Shown here: positions 24,858 to 35,357 of the stretch, piece after piece
How the letters are laid out: each line of letters starts with the position of its first letter
How positions within the stretch are numbered: position 1 is the stretch's first letter
Assembly: GCA_001044335.1 (NCBI GenBank)
Contig: CP011001.1
Location: forward strand, 806,001-870,000
Length of the DNA: 64,000 nucleotides
Origin: Methylophilales bacterium MBRSF5
Lineage (GTDB): Bacteria; Pseudomonadota; Gammaproteobacteria; Burkholderiales; Methylophilaceae
Direction: 5' to 3'
Made by a program: the position numbers and the translations under genes
Notes under the pieces: generated by a model
What the model saw: the letters and a program-made list of their open reading frames with translations, nothing else
Database searches by the model: none
What the model was told of the DNA's origin: nothing

Positions 24858-26765
24858 TTAACTCTTGGCTGTAATTTGTGTGTTCATGGTTTCCACAAAC
24901 TCTTCTAGAGTCATTACACCCAAGTCTTCACCTTGTTGAGTACGAACGGCAACTTGTTTATTTTCCATCTCTCGATCACCTATGACTAACATATATGGTA
25001 TGCGAGAAATGCTATGTTCGCGTATTTTATAGGTTATTTTTTCATTTCTCAAGTCTGATTCGCATCTAATGTCATTTTTCTTAAGAAAATCAACAACATC
25101 GCCAACATATTTGACCTGAGAGTCAGATATATTCATCACCACAGCCTGAACCGGTGCAAGCCAAGTCGGAAACTTGCCGGCGTAATGTTCAATCAAAATA
25201 CCGATAAATCTTTCCATGGATCCTACAATCGCTCTGTGCAGCATCACCGGATGTTTTTTATTGCTATTTTCATCAACATACTCTGCATTTAAACGAACAG
25301 GTAGGTTAAAATCGAGCTGAATGGTGCCACACTGCCATAATCGATTCAAGCTATCCCGCAAGACATACTCAATTTTAGGACCATAGAAAGCGCCTTCGCC
25401 TGGTTGAATCTCGTAGTCTAAACCTGTCGCCTTGAGTGCTTCCTCCAAGGCTTTTTCAGACTGATCCCAAACCTCATCACCACCCACTCTTTTCTCTGGT
25501 CGAGTAGAAAGTTTGACCTCAATATCATTAAAACCAAAGTCTTTGTAGGTTTCCATGAGCATTTTGTTGAAGTTGATTACTTCATCAAGTATTTGATCTT
25601 CAGTGCAGAAAATATGAGCATCATCCTGGGTAAATCCCCTCACCCTCATTAACCCATGCAAGGCACCGGATGGCTCGTTTCTATGACATGAACCAAATTC
25701 AGCAAGCCTTAAAGGTAACTCTCTGTAACTATGCAAGCTGTGATTAAAAACCTGGACATGTCCTGGACAATTCATTGGCTTAACAGCATAATCACGGTGT
25801 TCCGAGTGTGTAATAAACATATTCTCGTGATAATTTTCCCAGTGCCCTGATTTTTCCCATAATGTTTTATCTAGCACGGTTGGGGTTTTTATTTCTTGAT
25901 ATCCGTAATCAACAAATTTTTTTCTCATGTAGTTTTCTATTTCTTGCCACAAAGACCACCCTTTAGCATGCCAAAATACCATACCAGGTGCGTTATCTTG
26001 AATGTGAAATAAATCTAAATGCTTTCCTAGCTTTCTATGGTCCCTTTTTTCAGCTTCCTCAAGGCGGTGCAGATAGTCTTTAAGATCATCTTTGGTCGCC
26101 CAGGCCGTTCCATAGATTCGTTGCAGCATCTCATTATTAGAGTCCCCTCTCCAATAAGCGCCAGCTACTTTCATCAGTTTGAAAACTTTTAATTTTCCAG
26201 TTGACGGGACGTGAGGACCTCGGCATAAATCAGAAAACTTTCCCTCATGGTAAACCGTCACTTCCTCATCTTGAGGAATGGAACCAATAATTTCAGCCTT
26301 ATATTTTTCCCCCTGATCAAGGAAAAACTTCACTGCATCATCACGCTTCATCACTTCTCGAGTAACAGCGTGGTCTTCTTTGACTAATTCAGCCATCTTT
26401 TTTTCAATGGCACTTAAATCTTCAGGGGTAAATGCTCGATGATATGAAAAATCATAATAGAACCCATCATCAATTGTTGGTCCTATGGTCACCTGGGCTT
26501 CAGGAAATAATTCTTTGACAGCGTAAGCTAAAAGGTGAGCTGTGGAATGTCTAATGATATCCAAACCCTCATCATTTTTAGCAGTCACAATAGAGACTGC
26601 TGCATCTGAGGCTATTTCATGAGTTAAATCTACCAATTTGCCATCAACATGACCAGCCAATGCGGCCCGACCCAGACCTTTACCAATGTCATAAGCGACA
26701 TCAGACAAAGTGATGGTGTTTTCAAACTCTTTAATCGAGCCGTCTGGCAGTGTAATTTTTATCAT
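24858..26765 (-). CDS. thrS: Threonyl-tRNA synthetase
   Basis: Charges tRNA-Thr and edits mischarged Ser. I place the start at the ATG 26765 (635 residues, [10 protein letters not shown]); the longer frame from 26816 only translates the preceding tRNA. Domains: TGS (1-62), editing domain (~65-240, with the [11 protein letters not shown] and RGPHVPSTG segments), catalytic core with zinc ligand Cys in MNCPGH and [15 protein letters not shown], and an anticodon-binding domain (~540-635). The ATG is just 11 nt from the 3' end of tRNA-Val and has no evident Shine-Dalgarno. It leads the thrS-infC-rpmI-rplT operon. Confidence 0.97.
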   Translation of the reverse strand: MIKITLPDGSIKEFENTITLSDVAYDIGKGLGRAALAGHVDGKLVDLTHEIASDAAVSIVTAKNDEGLDIIRHSTAHLLAYAVKELFPEAQVTIGPTIDDGFYYDFSYHRAFTPEDLSAIEKKMAELVKEDHAVTREVMKRDDAVKFFLDQGEKYKAEIIGSIPQDEEVTVYHEGKFSDLCRGPHVPSTGKLKVFKLMKVAGAYWRGDSNNEMLQRIYGTAWATKDDLKDYLHRLEEAEKRDHRKLGKHLDLFHIQDNAPGMVFWHAKGWSLWQEIENYMRKKFVDYGYQEIKTPTVLDKTLWEKSGHWENYHENMFITHSEHRDYAVKPMNCPGHVQVFNHSLHSYRELPLRLAEFGSCHRNEPSGALHGLMRVRGFTQDDAHIFCTEDQILDEVINFNKMLMETYKDFGFNDIEVKLSTRPEKRVGGDEVWDQSEKALEEALKATGLDYEIQPGEGAFYGPKIEYVLRDSLNRLWQCGTIQLDFNLPVRLNAEYVDENSNKKHPVMLHRAIVGSMERFIGILIEHYAGKFPTWLAPVQAVVMNISDSQVKYVGDVVDFLKKNDIRCESDLRNEKITYKIREHSISRIPYMLVIGDREMENKQVAVRTQQGEDLGVMTLEEFVETMNTQITAKS

Positions 26766-26776
26766 GTTTTTTAAAT

Positions 26777-26853
26777 TGGTAGGCGCGATTGGATTCGAAC
26801 CAACGACCCCCACCATGTCAAGGTGGTGCTCTAACCAACTGAGCTACGCGCCT
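26777..26853 (-). tRNA. tRNA-Val (GAC)
   Basis: A 77-nt cloverleaf on the minus strand, AGGCGCG acceptor strand and encoded CCA. Anticodon loop TTGACAT gives GAC. The thrS start codon follows 11 nt after the CCA, so tRNA processing would create the thrS 5' end if they share a transcript. Confidence 0.95.
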
Positions 26854-26909
26854 GTAGTCAAAAATAAGCGATTATTTTATATCATCACCGCATCAACAGC
26901 AATCTATAA

Positions 26910-27773
26910 CTACCTCTCCATATTTTGAATAATTTCCGTGTAACCAGTCTCAAAACTTGGGTGCTTAAATCGATAATTTAACTTTTGAGACAGAAAAGTT
27001 GAAATAATTTTTTTCCCCACGACCCTATTAATGGATTCAAGGGTTACCTCAGGAAGATTTAATTTTTTTCTAATAAAATTTAAAACTGCATAAAGTTCAG
27101 CAGGGTGAGAGTCCGTCACATTGATAATTTTGGGCAAGTCAAATTTTGGGTCTTTATGTTTGCTGCTGATTATTTTTACAATAATATTAGCTGCGTCTTC
27201 ATCAAAAATTCTATTGGTAAAACGATTTGCTGGCCAAGATTCTTGATCTTTCGCTAGTCTCAGCATCATGGTTCTTTCTAGACCATAAATTCCTGTTAAA
27301 CGAAAAACATTACCCCTTCCGCTGTTAATTGCAATACGTTCCGCATGACCTAAGATTTCACCTTGCTCATCATTTGGACTTATCTCATCATGATCATCCA
27401 ATGCCTCCAGTTTAGAACTGCCATTAAAAACCCTGGTACTGGAAATAAAAAATACCCTGGTCTGCAGATTGTTGCTTTGAATTACATCTGTTATTTTTCT
27501 AAATCCTTCGACATAAATTTTTTGATAATCCGATGGTTTGGAGGTGCTAGGAGTAGCTGAATAAATGACATAGTTTGGGTTTTCGGCAACAATCCATGCA
27601 GAGGAATCTTTGGCAAAAATATCTTTGGCAAGAATTGGAAAATTGCCTTGTTCACCCGGATTTCTTCTTACACCAAGAACTTCAAAATTTGTGTGCTGAG
27701 CAAAAATATCCCCAATTTTTTCCCCTAAATTACCACAGCCTACGATAATAACTTTAGGGTTGGCTATTTCCAC
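26910..27773 (-). CDS. NAD(P)-dependent epimerase/dehydratase-like (extended SDR)
   Basis: A 287-residue Rossmann protein of the extended SDR superfamily (YeeZ-like group). The nucleotide loop is VGCGNLGEKIG (from ~12); later segments are VIYSATPS, VFFISSTRVFNG and FRLTGIYGLER. The canonical YxxxK is not seen: the sequence after STRVFNG has HAERIAI where an active site would lie. It may therefore bind a nucleotide without classical SDR catalysis. It overlaps the DUF2818 gene by 10 bp and sits at the end of the nuo operon. Substrate unknown. Confidence 0.75.
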   Translation of the reverse strand: MEIANPKVIIVGCGNLGEKIGDIFAQHTNFEVLGVRRNPGEQGNFPILAKDIFAKDSSAWIVAENPNYVIYSATPSTSKPSDYQKIYVEGFRKITDVIQSNNLQTRVFFISSTRVFNGSSKLEALDDHDEISPNDEQGEILGHAERIAINSGRGNVFRLTGIYGLERTMMLRLAKDQESWPANRFTNRIFDEDAANIIVKIISSKHKDPKFDLPKIINVTDSHPAELYAVLNFIRKKLNLPEVTLESINRVVGKKIISTFLSQKLNYRFKHPSFETGYTEIIQNMER

Positions 27774-28042
27774 AATACTTTGATCACAAACCCGGGTGAG
27801 CTAGATACGATAAATAGAGATAAGAGTGCTGCATAAAACTGCCAATCTTGATTATGAACCGATCCTATCATGGACCACTCCAGTGCATAGGTGATTAATC
27901 TAAAGATTAAAAAATACAAGATAACTTCAAGAATGATAATGGGTAAAGACTTTTTAGCAGGGAAAAGGAGCATGAAGTTAGTTGTCATCCATGGCAAGTT
28001 AGCTAAAAAAATCATTAAGATAAGAATCAGTAAAAAAATCAT
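27764..28042 (-). CDS. DUF2818 membrane protein
   Basis: A 92-residue protein with about three hydrophobic helices (1-17, 34-52, 68-85). It matches the DUF2818 family, which in betaproteobacteria sits directly after nuoN, as here (its ATG overlaps the nuoN stop by one base). A role in complex I assembly or stability is suggested only by this context. Confidence 0.85.
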   Translation of the reverse strand: MIFLLILILMIFLANLPWMTTNFMLLFPAKKSLPIIILEVILYFLIFRLITYALEWSMIGSVHNQDWQFYAALLSLFIVSSSPGFVIKVLWK

Positions 28043-29487
28043 TAAAATATGAGTGCTGAAGTCAGTGTCGCTATATCCATCAATGAAGATGGAAACAATC
28101 CAATAATCAGTAATGAAATAGTATTGATTGATAAAGTTACGCTCAGTTCATTATTCGATGATTTTGAAACTTGATTTAAATTTTTTCCTGGTTCGTCGAA
28201 GTAAGCGACTTTGATAATTCTTAAATAATAAAATATTCCAATGAGAGCACTCATGACTGCAATGACTGCTGGCCAAATCCAACCAAACTGAATTGTTGCC
28301 TGGATAATTGAAAACTTCGCATAAAAACCGATGGTTGGAGGAATTCCCGCTAAACTTAAAAATATGAGCAACAGCAAAAAAGCACACCATGGCTTTTGTT
28401 TTCCCAAACCTGAGAGGTCAGTAATTTGGTCAAGTTCTTTACCTTGGTTGCTTAAATGGATTATTAACCCAAATGACGCTAGGGTCATAAGTACATATAC
28501 AGCGATGTACATCAAGGCAGATGCTATGCCAGTAATAGTTCCGGTAGCTAAACCTAAAAACATAAAACCCACATGAGAAATGGCTGAATACGCCAACAGT
28601 CTTTTAATTTTTGTTTGCGCTATGGCGGTGATGTTGCCAAATAACATTGACACAATAGCCATGATCAGTAGCATTGCTTGCCAATCTAATACCATGTGAT
28701 CTAAACCTTGAAATAAAAGCCGGATTAACATGGCCACAGATGCAAATTTTGGCACTGAACCAATAAACATGGTGATGGGAGTTGCTGACCCCTGATACAC
28801 GTCGGGTACCCATAATTGGAACGGGGCTGCGCCAAACTTAAAGGCAATGCCAACAACAACAAATACCAAAGCAAATGATAAGACCACTGGATTGATTGAG
28901 GCATCTGATAACCTGGATGAAATTTCTGCAATCTGCAGGCTTCCAGTAATGCCATACAACATTGAAAAACCATACAATAAAAATCCTGAAGCGACTGCGC
29001 CAAGAACAAAATACTTCATTGCCGCCTCGGTAGCTTCTGGTCTATTTCTGTCAAAAGCCACTAGGGTATACAAGCTTAACGAAAGGAGCTCAAGGCCCAT
29101 GTATAGGCTCAATAAATGATAGGAAGAAATGATCAGATTAATCCCCAACAATGCAAACAGCGTAAGGGCATAGAATTCACCGTTATGTAAATTACGACTT
29201 TGTAAAAAGCTCCGGCTATAAATTAACACCAATGATAAAGCAAAATAACTGAGCAGCTTAAGAAACATCGATAGGCTATCAGCAATAAACATCTCATTAA
29301 ATGCTGTTAACTTAAGATCAATGGGTAATTGTGCAGTGAAATATGCAGCGATCAGTAGAGTGAGCTGCGTAATACCAAATAATGAAGTGGTGTTCTTATA
29401 AAACACACCAAGTAAAAGAACACTCATGGCAGCAATCAAGATAATGATTTCTGGAACAGCAATGGTCAATAATGTTGAAAGCGTCAT
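28042..29487 (-). CDS. nuoN: NADH-quinone oxidoreductase subunit N
   Basis: Antiporter-like proton-pumping membrane subunit of complex I (481 residues, ~14 helices). The discontinuous-helix Lys segments are present (KFGAAPFQLWVPDVYQG; KRLLAYSAISHVGF). The start is 4 bp after the nuoM stop. Last of the fourteen nuo genes. Confidence 0.98.
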   Translation of the reverse strand: MTLSTLLTIAVPEIIILIAAMSVLLLGVFYKNTTSLFGITQLTLLIAAYFTAQLPIDLKLTAFNEMFIADSLSMFLKLLSYFALSLVLIYSRSFLQSRNLHNGEFYALTLFALLGINLIISSYHLLSLYMGLELLSLSLYTLVAFDRNRPEATEAAMKYFVLGAVASGFLLYGFSMLYGITGSLQIAEISSRLSDASINPVVLSFALVFVVVGIAFKFGAAPFQLWVPDVYQGSATPITMFIGSVPKFASVAMLIRLLFQGLDHMVLDWQAMLLIMAIVSMLFGNITAIAQTKIKRLLAYSAISHVGFMFLGLATGTITGIASALMYIAVYVLMTLASFGLIIHLSNQGKELDQITDLSGLGKQKPWCAFLLLLIFLSLAGIPPTIGFYAKFSIIQATIQFGWIWPAVIAVMSALIGIFYYLRIIKVAYFDEPGKNLNQVSKSSNNELSVTLSINTISLLIIGLFPSSLMDIATLTSALIF

Positions 29488-29491
29488 AGTG

Positions 29492-30967
29492 TTATAAAAT
29501 TTTTGATTGTTGTATTAATCCCAACATCATTTGGGATGACTGATTCGTAATATCGGTAATCAGTGCTGGATATATTCCAATAGCTAAAGTCATCAGGGCC
29601 AATACACTCATTACAAAAAACTCTTTTCCATTTAAATCTTTAAGTGAGGCGATTTTTTTATTTTTCACCTCACCAAAAATAATTCTTTTCACTAACCATA
29701 AAGAGTATGTTGCTCCAAAAATTAGGGTCAGGCTAGCAAAAAAAGCAATCCAAAAATGATCTTGCATCGCTCCTAAGATGACAAGAAACTCTCCAACAAA
29801 CCCTGATGTTCCTGGTAGCCCAGAGTTAGCCATAGCAAATAAAACAAAGAAGGAGCCAAAGATGGGCATACTATTTATTAACCCTTTATAGTCACTGATA
29901 TTTCTCGAATGCATCCGGTCATAGAGAACACCAATTGCAAAAAATAATGCTGCGGAAATAAATCCATGAGAAATCATCTGAACATATCCACCTTCAAATC
30001 CCAGTGGATTTAAAATAAATAAGCCGAGCGTTACAAACCCCATATGTGATATTGATGAATAAGCAATTAATTTTTTCATATCTGTTTGTACAATAGCCAC
30101 GAAAGCAATATAAACAATCGCGATCAAAGACAGACCAATTAAAAAAGGTTTTAAAAAGATTAATGCATCAGGACTAATAGGCATAGCAAATCGAATAAAA
30201 CTATAGCCTCCCAATTTCAACATAATCGCAGCTAAAATGACCGAACCTCCTGTGGGTGCTTCCACGTGTGCATCAGGTAACCAAGTATGCACAGGCCACA
30301 TGGGAATTTTGACCGCAAACGCCATAAAAAAGGCCAAGAAAATCAACACCTGGATATTAAGCGATAAAGGTTTGGTGTAAAAATCTAAGATGGCAAAGCT
30401 TGCCGTTTGGTTATAAAGGTATAAAAATGCAACCAACATCAACAACGAGCCAAGCACCGTATACAGAAAAAATTTGATAGTGGCATAGACGCGATTTGGA
30501 CCACCCCAGATACCAATAAGCAAAAACATCGGAATAAGCATTGCTTCCCAAAATACATAGTATAGGATTGCATCAAGGGCCAGAAAAACACCAATCATTA
30601 GTCCTGAAAGAATTAAGAAGGCTGAAATATAAAAGCCAATGTCTCGCTGAATTGAATTAGATGAAATAAAAATCACAAGCCAAGAAATAAAACTTGTTAA
30701 AAGAACAAGCGGTAAAGAAATCCCGTCCAAGCCAAGATGATAATTTATCGAAAAATGATTAATCCATGGATAGATTTCTTGAAATTGAAAACCAGAAAAT
30801 CCTTTATCAAAATAAATATACAAAGGCAGGGTGACAAGAAAAGAAATAAATCCAAATAGATTGCCTAATCGGTATGTTAGGGTTGTTGATAATTTATTTT
30901 GTACCAACAATAAAATTATGCCCAGTACAATCGGAGTCCAAATTGCTAGTGACAGTATGCCGGTCAT
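29492..30967 (-). CDS. nuoM: NADH-quinone oxidoreductase subunit M
   Basis: Antiporter-like proton-pumping subunit (491 residues, ~14 helices). Signature segments: YYVFWEAMLIPMFLLIG (channel Glu), AVKIPMWPVHTWLPDAHVEA, and KKLIAYSSISHMGF. The ATG overlaps the nuoL stop by 4 bp. Confidence 0.98.
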   Translation of the reverse strand: MTGILSLAIWTPIVLGIILLLVQNKLSTTLTYRLGNLFGFISFLVTLPLYIYFDKGFSGFQFQEIYPWINHFSINYHLGLDGISLPLVLLTSFISWLVIFISSNSIQRDIGFYISAFLILSGLMIGVFLALDAILYYVFWEAMLIPMFLLIGIWGGPNRVYATIKFFLYTVLGSLLMLVAFLYLYNQTASFAILDFYTKPLSLNIQVLIFLAFFMAFAVKIPMWPVHTWLPDAHVEAPTGGSVILAAIMLKLGGYSFIRFAMPISPDALIFLKPFLIGLSLIAIVYIAFVAIVQTDMKKLIAYSSISHMGFVTLGLFILNPLGFEGGYVQMISHGFISAALFFAIGVLYDRMHSRNISDYKGLINSMPIFGSFFVLFAMANSGLPGTSGFVGEFLVILGAMQDHFWIAFFASLTLIFGATYSLWLVKRIIFGEVKNKKIASLKDLNGKEFFVMSVLALMTLAIGIYPALITDITNQSSQMMLGLIQQSKIL

Positions 30968-32946
30968 GACTTACCACCCAAAATAAAATAGCTTATGAAA
31001 ATCAATAATCCGATCACCATCACAAAGGCATATTGAGAAATAAAACCAGTTTGAATTTTTTTAGTGATGTGTGAGAAAAGATTAATGGTTCTAGCTGAGC
31101 CATTAACAAAGAAATTATCGATTATTTTTATATCCATATATTTCCATAAAACATTTCCAAGCCTAATTGTTAGAGGTGCCAAAATATATTCATTGAAGTT
31201 ATCAAAACCATATTTATTATCTATGACTTTTTTCAAAACCTTCGGTATCTTTATAAAATTAATATTCTTGTAATACAAAAGATATGCAACGATAAAGCCT
31301 AATACCATTAGCCAAAACGGCAGTGTGACTAATGCGTGTAGAGCCATATTTATAGGTCCATGAAAGTGTTCAGTGACCTGAGAAAGAGCAAGATGTGAAT
31401 CCAAAATAAAGATATCTTTTAATAAAAAACTACTATTGATTATTGGCTCTATCGTAAAAAATCCAATGAGGACCGATGGAATAGCCAATAAAATGAGAGG
31501 TATCGTTACCACCCAGGATGGCTCGTGAGGTGATTGATTTGAATTTAAGCCATGGTCATGATGGTTGCGTGTTACAGACTTATCTCTCCACATCTCCTCT
31601 CCATGGAAGACAATAAAATACAATCTGAAGCTATACAGCGAGGTGATAAAAACGCCAAAGACGGAAGCAAAATATGCAAAACTTGAACCAACAATTTCAC
31701 TATATTTTACCGCCTCGATGATTGATTCCTTGGAATAAAATCCTGAGAAAAGTGGCATGCCAACCAAAGCTAAAGTGGCAAGTAAAAAAGTTATCCAAGT
31801 AATTGGCATATATTTTTTTAGATTCCCCATATTCATAATATTTTGATCGTGATGCATGCCAATTATTACTGAACCGGCGCCTAAGAATAACAAAGCCTTA
31901 AAAAATGCATGAGTAAATAAATGAAACATTGCTAAGGAGTAACTAGAAACACCCAAAGCAATCGTCATATAGCCAAGTTGCGACAAGGTCGAGTATGCAA
32001 CAACCCGTTTTATATCATTTTGAAAAATACCTAAAATACCCATGAATAACGCAGTAATGCTCCCCACGATAAGGATAACGGATAGTGCTGTGCTTGATAA
32101 CTCCACTATTGGAGATACTCGTGTTACAAGAAAGATTCCTGCCGTTACCATGGTTGCTGCATGAATAAGAGCTGATATTGGAGTTGGACCCTCCATAGAA
32201 TCTGGTAACCAGACATGTAAAGGCACTTGTGCAGACTTACCCATTGCACCTATAAATAACAAAATTGAAATTAACGTGACTAGAGAAACTGATGAACCCA
32301 CAAGCATAAACTCTTGACCAGCCAAAGTATCTACTCTTGAAAAAACTTCCTTATAATCGAGAGTTCCAAAATAAAACATTATTAGAGCGATTCCTAAAAG
32401 AAAACCAAAATCACCGACCCTGTTCACCAAAAAAGCTTTCATATTGGCATGAATGGCTGTTGGTTTTTTATACCAAAATCCGATAAGTAAATAAGAGACT
32501 AAACCCACAGCTTCCCAACCGAAAAAAAGCTGTAAAAAATTATTACTCATCACCAGCATCAGCATGGCAAAGGTAAATAATGAAATAAAACTAAAGAAAC
32601 GGCTATATCCAGGGTCGTTTTCCATATATTCAATGGTATATATATGGACCATCAATGAAACAAACGTCACTACCGACATCATTAGTGCGGTCAGATTGTC
32701 GACCATGAAACCAATATTTAAATCATACTGGCCAACAGTCATCCACCTAAATAGATTCTCATTAAACACGTAACCATGATAGGAAATATATAGGGCGTAT
32801 AGAGATAACAGAAAACTTCCCAACACTAAGACAAAAGGAATTAAATGTGAAAATGCTTTTGGTAATTGACGGCCAAATAGACCAATAACGATTGATGCAA
32901 TAAGAGGCATCATAGGGATTAAGGTGTACAGCTTCATTAACGTCAT
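30964..32946 (-). CDS. nuoL: NADH-quinone oxidoreductase subunit L
   Basis: Largest membrane subunit of complex I (660 residues), with the antiporter-like core and a long C-terminal lateral helix that couples the pump modules. Conserved segments: [39 protein letters not shown] and [15 protein letters not shown]. The ATG at 32946 overlaps the nuoK stop (ATGA); Met4 (32937) is an equally good start and matches the usual N-terminus ([12 protein letters not shown]). Confidence 0.98.
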   Translation of the reverse strand: MTLMKLYTLIPMMPLIASIVIGLFGRQLPKAFSHLIPFVLVLGSFLLSLYALYISYHGYVFNENLFRWMTVGQYDLNIGFMVDNLTALMMSVVTFVSLMVHIYTIEYMENDPGYSRFFSFISLFTFAMLMLVMSNNFLQLFFGWEAVGLVSYLLIGFWYKKPTAIHANMKAFLVNRVGDFGFLLGIALIMFYFGTLDYKEVFSRVDTLAGQEFMLVGSSVSLVTLISILLFIGAMGKSAQVPLHVWLPDSMEGPTPISALIHAATMVTAGIFLVTRVSPIVELSSTALSVILIVGSITALFMGILGIFQNDIKRVVAYSTLSQLGYMTIALGVSSYSLAMFHLFTHAFFKALLFLGAGSVIIGMHHDQNIMNMGNLKKYMPITWITFLLATLALVGMPLFSGFYSKESIIEAVKYSEIVGSSFAYFASVFGVFITSLYSFRLYFIVFHGEEMWRDKSVTRNHHDHGLNSNQSPHEPSWVVTIPLILLAIPSVLIGFFTIEPIINSSFLLKDIFILDSHLALSQVTEHFHGPINMALHALVTLPFWLMVLGFIVAYLLYYKNINFIKIPKVLKKVIDNKYGFDNFNEYILAPLTIRLGNVLWKYMDIKIIDNFFVNGSARTINLFSHITKKIQTGFISQYAFVMVIGLLIFISYFILGGKS

Positions 32947-33248
32947 TCTTTTAACCTATTCACATCTGCTACATTAATCGATTTATAGTTTCTAAAAATC
33001 AAAATAATGATAGCTAAACCTATGGCTGACTCGGCTGCTGCAACAGTCAGAATAAAAAAAACAAAAATTTGGCCAGATAGATCACCGAGATAACGACTAA
33101 ACGCAATAAAGTTTATATTCACTGCTAGCAACATTAATTCGATCGCCATAAGAATTAAAATAATATTCTTTCTATTTAAAAAAATCCCTAGAATACTTAT
33201 GGCAAATAGAATTCCTCCTAAAAATAGATAGTGAGACAAAGTAACCAT
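32943..33248 (-). CDS. nuoK: NADH-quinone oxidoreductase subunit K
   Basis: Small three-helix membrane subunit (101 residues). The two buried glutamates of the proton path are in [15 protein letters not shown] and [14 protein letters not shown]. The ATG overlaps the nuoJ stop by one base and the stop overlaps nuoL. Confidence 0.98.
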   Translation of the reverse strand: MVTLSHYLFLGGILFAISILGIFLNRKNIILILMAIELMLLAVNINFIAFSRYLGDLSGQIFVFFILTVAAAESAIGLAIIILIFRNYKSINVADVNRLKE

Positions 33249-33844
33249 TACTTCTTTTTCTCCGATTTCATTTTGACCACTCTGACTCGATCATTTCTAT
33301 TCACCTTAATTTGATCTTTAGGGTCGATCGCTTTATGCGATTTCTTGCCGTACATTGTCAGCACAATAGCGGAAATGATAGCGACCAATAAAATAACTGC
33401 CGCAACTTGAAATGGCAATAAATAATCGGTATACAAAACACTGCCTATCGAGTGGGTATTGCTTTTCTCTAGAGGGATTCCGGCTGGATCTGAAGAGCTG
33501 AAAAACTTATCCGTTACCACTAAATAAATCTCAAAAATAAATAACAAGGCAATTAAAAGTGCAACCGGTAAATAACTCCAAAATCTTTGTCTAAGAGCTT
33601 CAATATTGATATCTAACATCATCACAACAAATAGGAATAACACCATGACTGCACCAACATAGACTAACACCAGCGCAATGGCTAAAAATTCAGCATGTAA
33701 AAGCAACCAGATTCCTGCTGCACTAAAAAATGCAAGGACTAATGAAAGAGCAGAATAAACAGGATTATTTGCAGTAATAACTCTCAAAGATGCCAAGACT
33801 AAAATGCTACTAAAGAGATAGAAAAGATAGTCTGTGAAAATCAT
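33248..33844 (-). CDS. nuoJ: NADH-quinone oxidoreductase subunit J
   Basis: Five-helix membrane subunit (198 residues) next to the quinone channel. It contains the pi-bulge helix [17 protein letters not shown]. The C-terminal ~35 residues are a basic cytoplasmic tail. One-base overlaps with nuoI and nuoK. Confidence 0.97.
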   Translation of the reverse strand: MIFTDYLFYLFSSILVLASLRVITANNPVYSALSLVLAFFSAAGIWLLLHAEFLAIALVLVYVGAVMVLFLFVVMMLDINIEALRQRFWSYLPVALLIALLFIFEIYLVVTDKFFSSSDPAGIPLEKSNTHSIGSVLYTDYLLPFQVAAVILLVAIISAIVLTMYGKKSHKAIDPKDQIKVNRNDRVRVVKMKSEKKK

Positions 33845-34335
33845 TAACGGTACTTCGCCTCTTGTTGACGGTCTTTGGCAATTTGTTTTTCATACTTTTT
33901 ACCCACATCTAAAAGCATGTCTTTGGTGTAAAGCAAATCACCTCTCTCTTCTCCATGGTATTCAAATATTCTCGTTTCGACGATTGAGTCTACTGGACAT
34001 GACTCTTCACAAAACCCACAAAAGATACACTTAGTTAAATCAATATCATATCGAGTTGTTCTTCTTGAATTATCTTCCCTTAATTCAGATTCAATTGTGA
34101 TTGCCATTGCGGGACACACTGCTTCACACAACTTACAAGCAATGCATCTTTCTTCACCATTCGGATAACGTCGCAACGCATGGAGACCTCTAAATCTAGG
34201 AGACTGAGGTGTTTTTTGTTCTGGATACTGGATCGTAACCTTCTTTGCAAAAAAATAACTTAAAGTTAATTTCATGCCTTTTAAAAGTTCGTAAAGAGAT
34301 AAGCTTCTAGAAATATTTGAAATTAATTTTCTCAT
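33844..34335 (-). CDS. nuoI: NADH-quinone oxidoreductase subunit I
   Basis: Peripheral-arm subunit carrying clusters N6a and N6b. Two 4Fe-4S motifs: [13 protein letters not shown] and [13 protein letters not shown]. The 163-residue protein starts at the ATG 34335, whose A is the last base of the nuoH stop (TAATG). The frame can be extended to 34476, but that part lies inside nuoH and has no family match. Confidence 0.98.
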   Translation of the reverse strand: MRKLISNISRSLSLYELLKGMKLTLSYFFAKKVTIQYPEQKTPQSPRFRGLHALRRYPNGEERCIACKLCEAVCPAMAITIESELREDNSRRTTRYDIDLTKCIFCGFCEESCPVDSIVETRIFEYHGEERGDLLYTKDMLLDVGKKYEKQIAKDRQQEAKYR

Positions 34336-35357
34336 TAATGAAAGTATCCTGCATAACTGGTTTGCATCATAGCGCCTACAAAAATAATCCATACCAAAGT
34401 GAGTGGGATAAACACCTTCCACCCAAGTCTCATTATTTGATCGTAACGGTAGCGTGGAAATGTAGCTCTTAACCATAAAAAGCAGAACAGCACAAAAGCT
34501 ACCTTAATAATTAGCCAGAATATACCATCTGGGATAAACGAAACTGGTGACAACCAGCCTCCCAAAAACATAATGACAGCAAGAATACTGACCAAAATCA
34601 TATTGGCATATTCTGCTAAAAAGAATAAGGCGAAAGCCATACCTGAATATTCAACATGAAAACCTGCCACGATCTCTGACTCACCCTCAGCAACGTCAAA
34701 TGGGGCTCGATTGGTTTCTGCCACAGCACTAATAAAATAAATAACAAACAACGGGAATAATGGCCAACAATACCATTGTGAGATACCTCCCTCTTGAGCT
34801 ATTACGATATCTCCAAGATTAAGACTATTGGCACACATCAACACCCCAACAAGGGTGAATCCCATTGCGATTTCGTATGACACGATTTGAGCCGCAGATC
34901 GTAAACTTCCTAGAAAGGCATATTTTGAGTTAGATGCCCATCCCGCAATAATGACTCCATAAACTGCAATTGATGTCATCGCTAATACATACAAAAGACC
35001 AGCATTGATGTCAGCTAATACCATTTCATAATCAAATGGAATGACTGCCCAGGCTGCCAGAGCCGGTGCAATTGATAATAATGGAGCAAGAAAAAATAAA
35101 AAGTTATTAGACTTTGATGGCAATACGATTTCTTTAAACATCAATTTAAGGGCATCAGCGATGGGTTGGAGTAAACCAAAATAACCGACCCTGTTTGGTC
35201 CAATTCTAGACTGCATGAATCCAATCACCCTTCTTTCAAAGAAGGTAAGATAGGCAACAGAAATCATAACCGGTATAACAATTAAAATGATCTTAAAAAG
35301 ATAAGATAGAGTTAAGGCAACGTCTGAACTAAAAAATTGTGAGAAAAAATCTTGCAA
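34335..35357 (-). CDS. nuoH: NADH-quinone oxidoreductase subunit H
   Basis: Eight-helix subunit forming the quinone pocket with NuoB/D (340 residues). Conserved: [54 protein letters not shown]. The start is directly next to the nuoG stop. Confidence 0.98.
   Translation of the reverse strand: MQDFFSQFFSSDVALTLSYLFKIILIVIPVMISVAYLTFFERRVIGFMQSRIGPNRVGYFGLLQPIADALKLMFKEIVLPSKSNNFLFFLAPLLSIAPALAAWAVIPFDYEMVLADINAGLLYVLAMTSIAVYGVIIAGWASNSKYAFLGSLRSAAQIVSYEIAMGFTLVGVLMCANSLNLGDIVIAQEGGISQWYCWPLFPLFVIYFISAVAETNRAPFDVAEGESEIVAGFHVEYSGMAFALFFLAEYANMILVSILAVIMFLGGWLSPVSFIPDGIFWLIIKVAFVLFCFLWLRATFPRYRYDQIMRLGWKVFIPLTLVWIIFVGAMMQTSYAGYFH

Noticed and set aside
26766..26816. 17-residue N-terminal extension of thrS
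   Set aside because: It translates the tRNA-Val gene; the family N-terminus begins at Met 26765.
34336..34476. 47-residue N-terminal extension of nuoI
   Set aside because: Lies within nuoH in another frame; NuoI homology begins at 34335.
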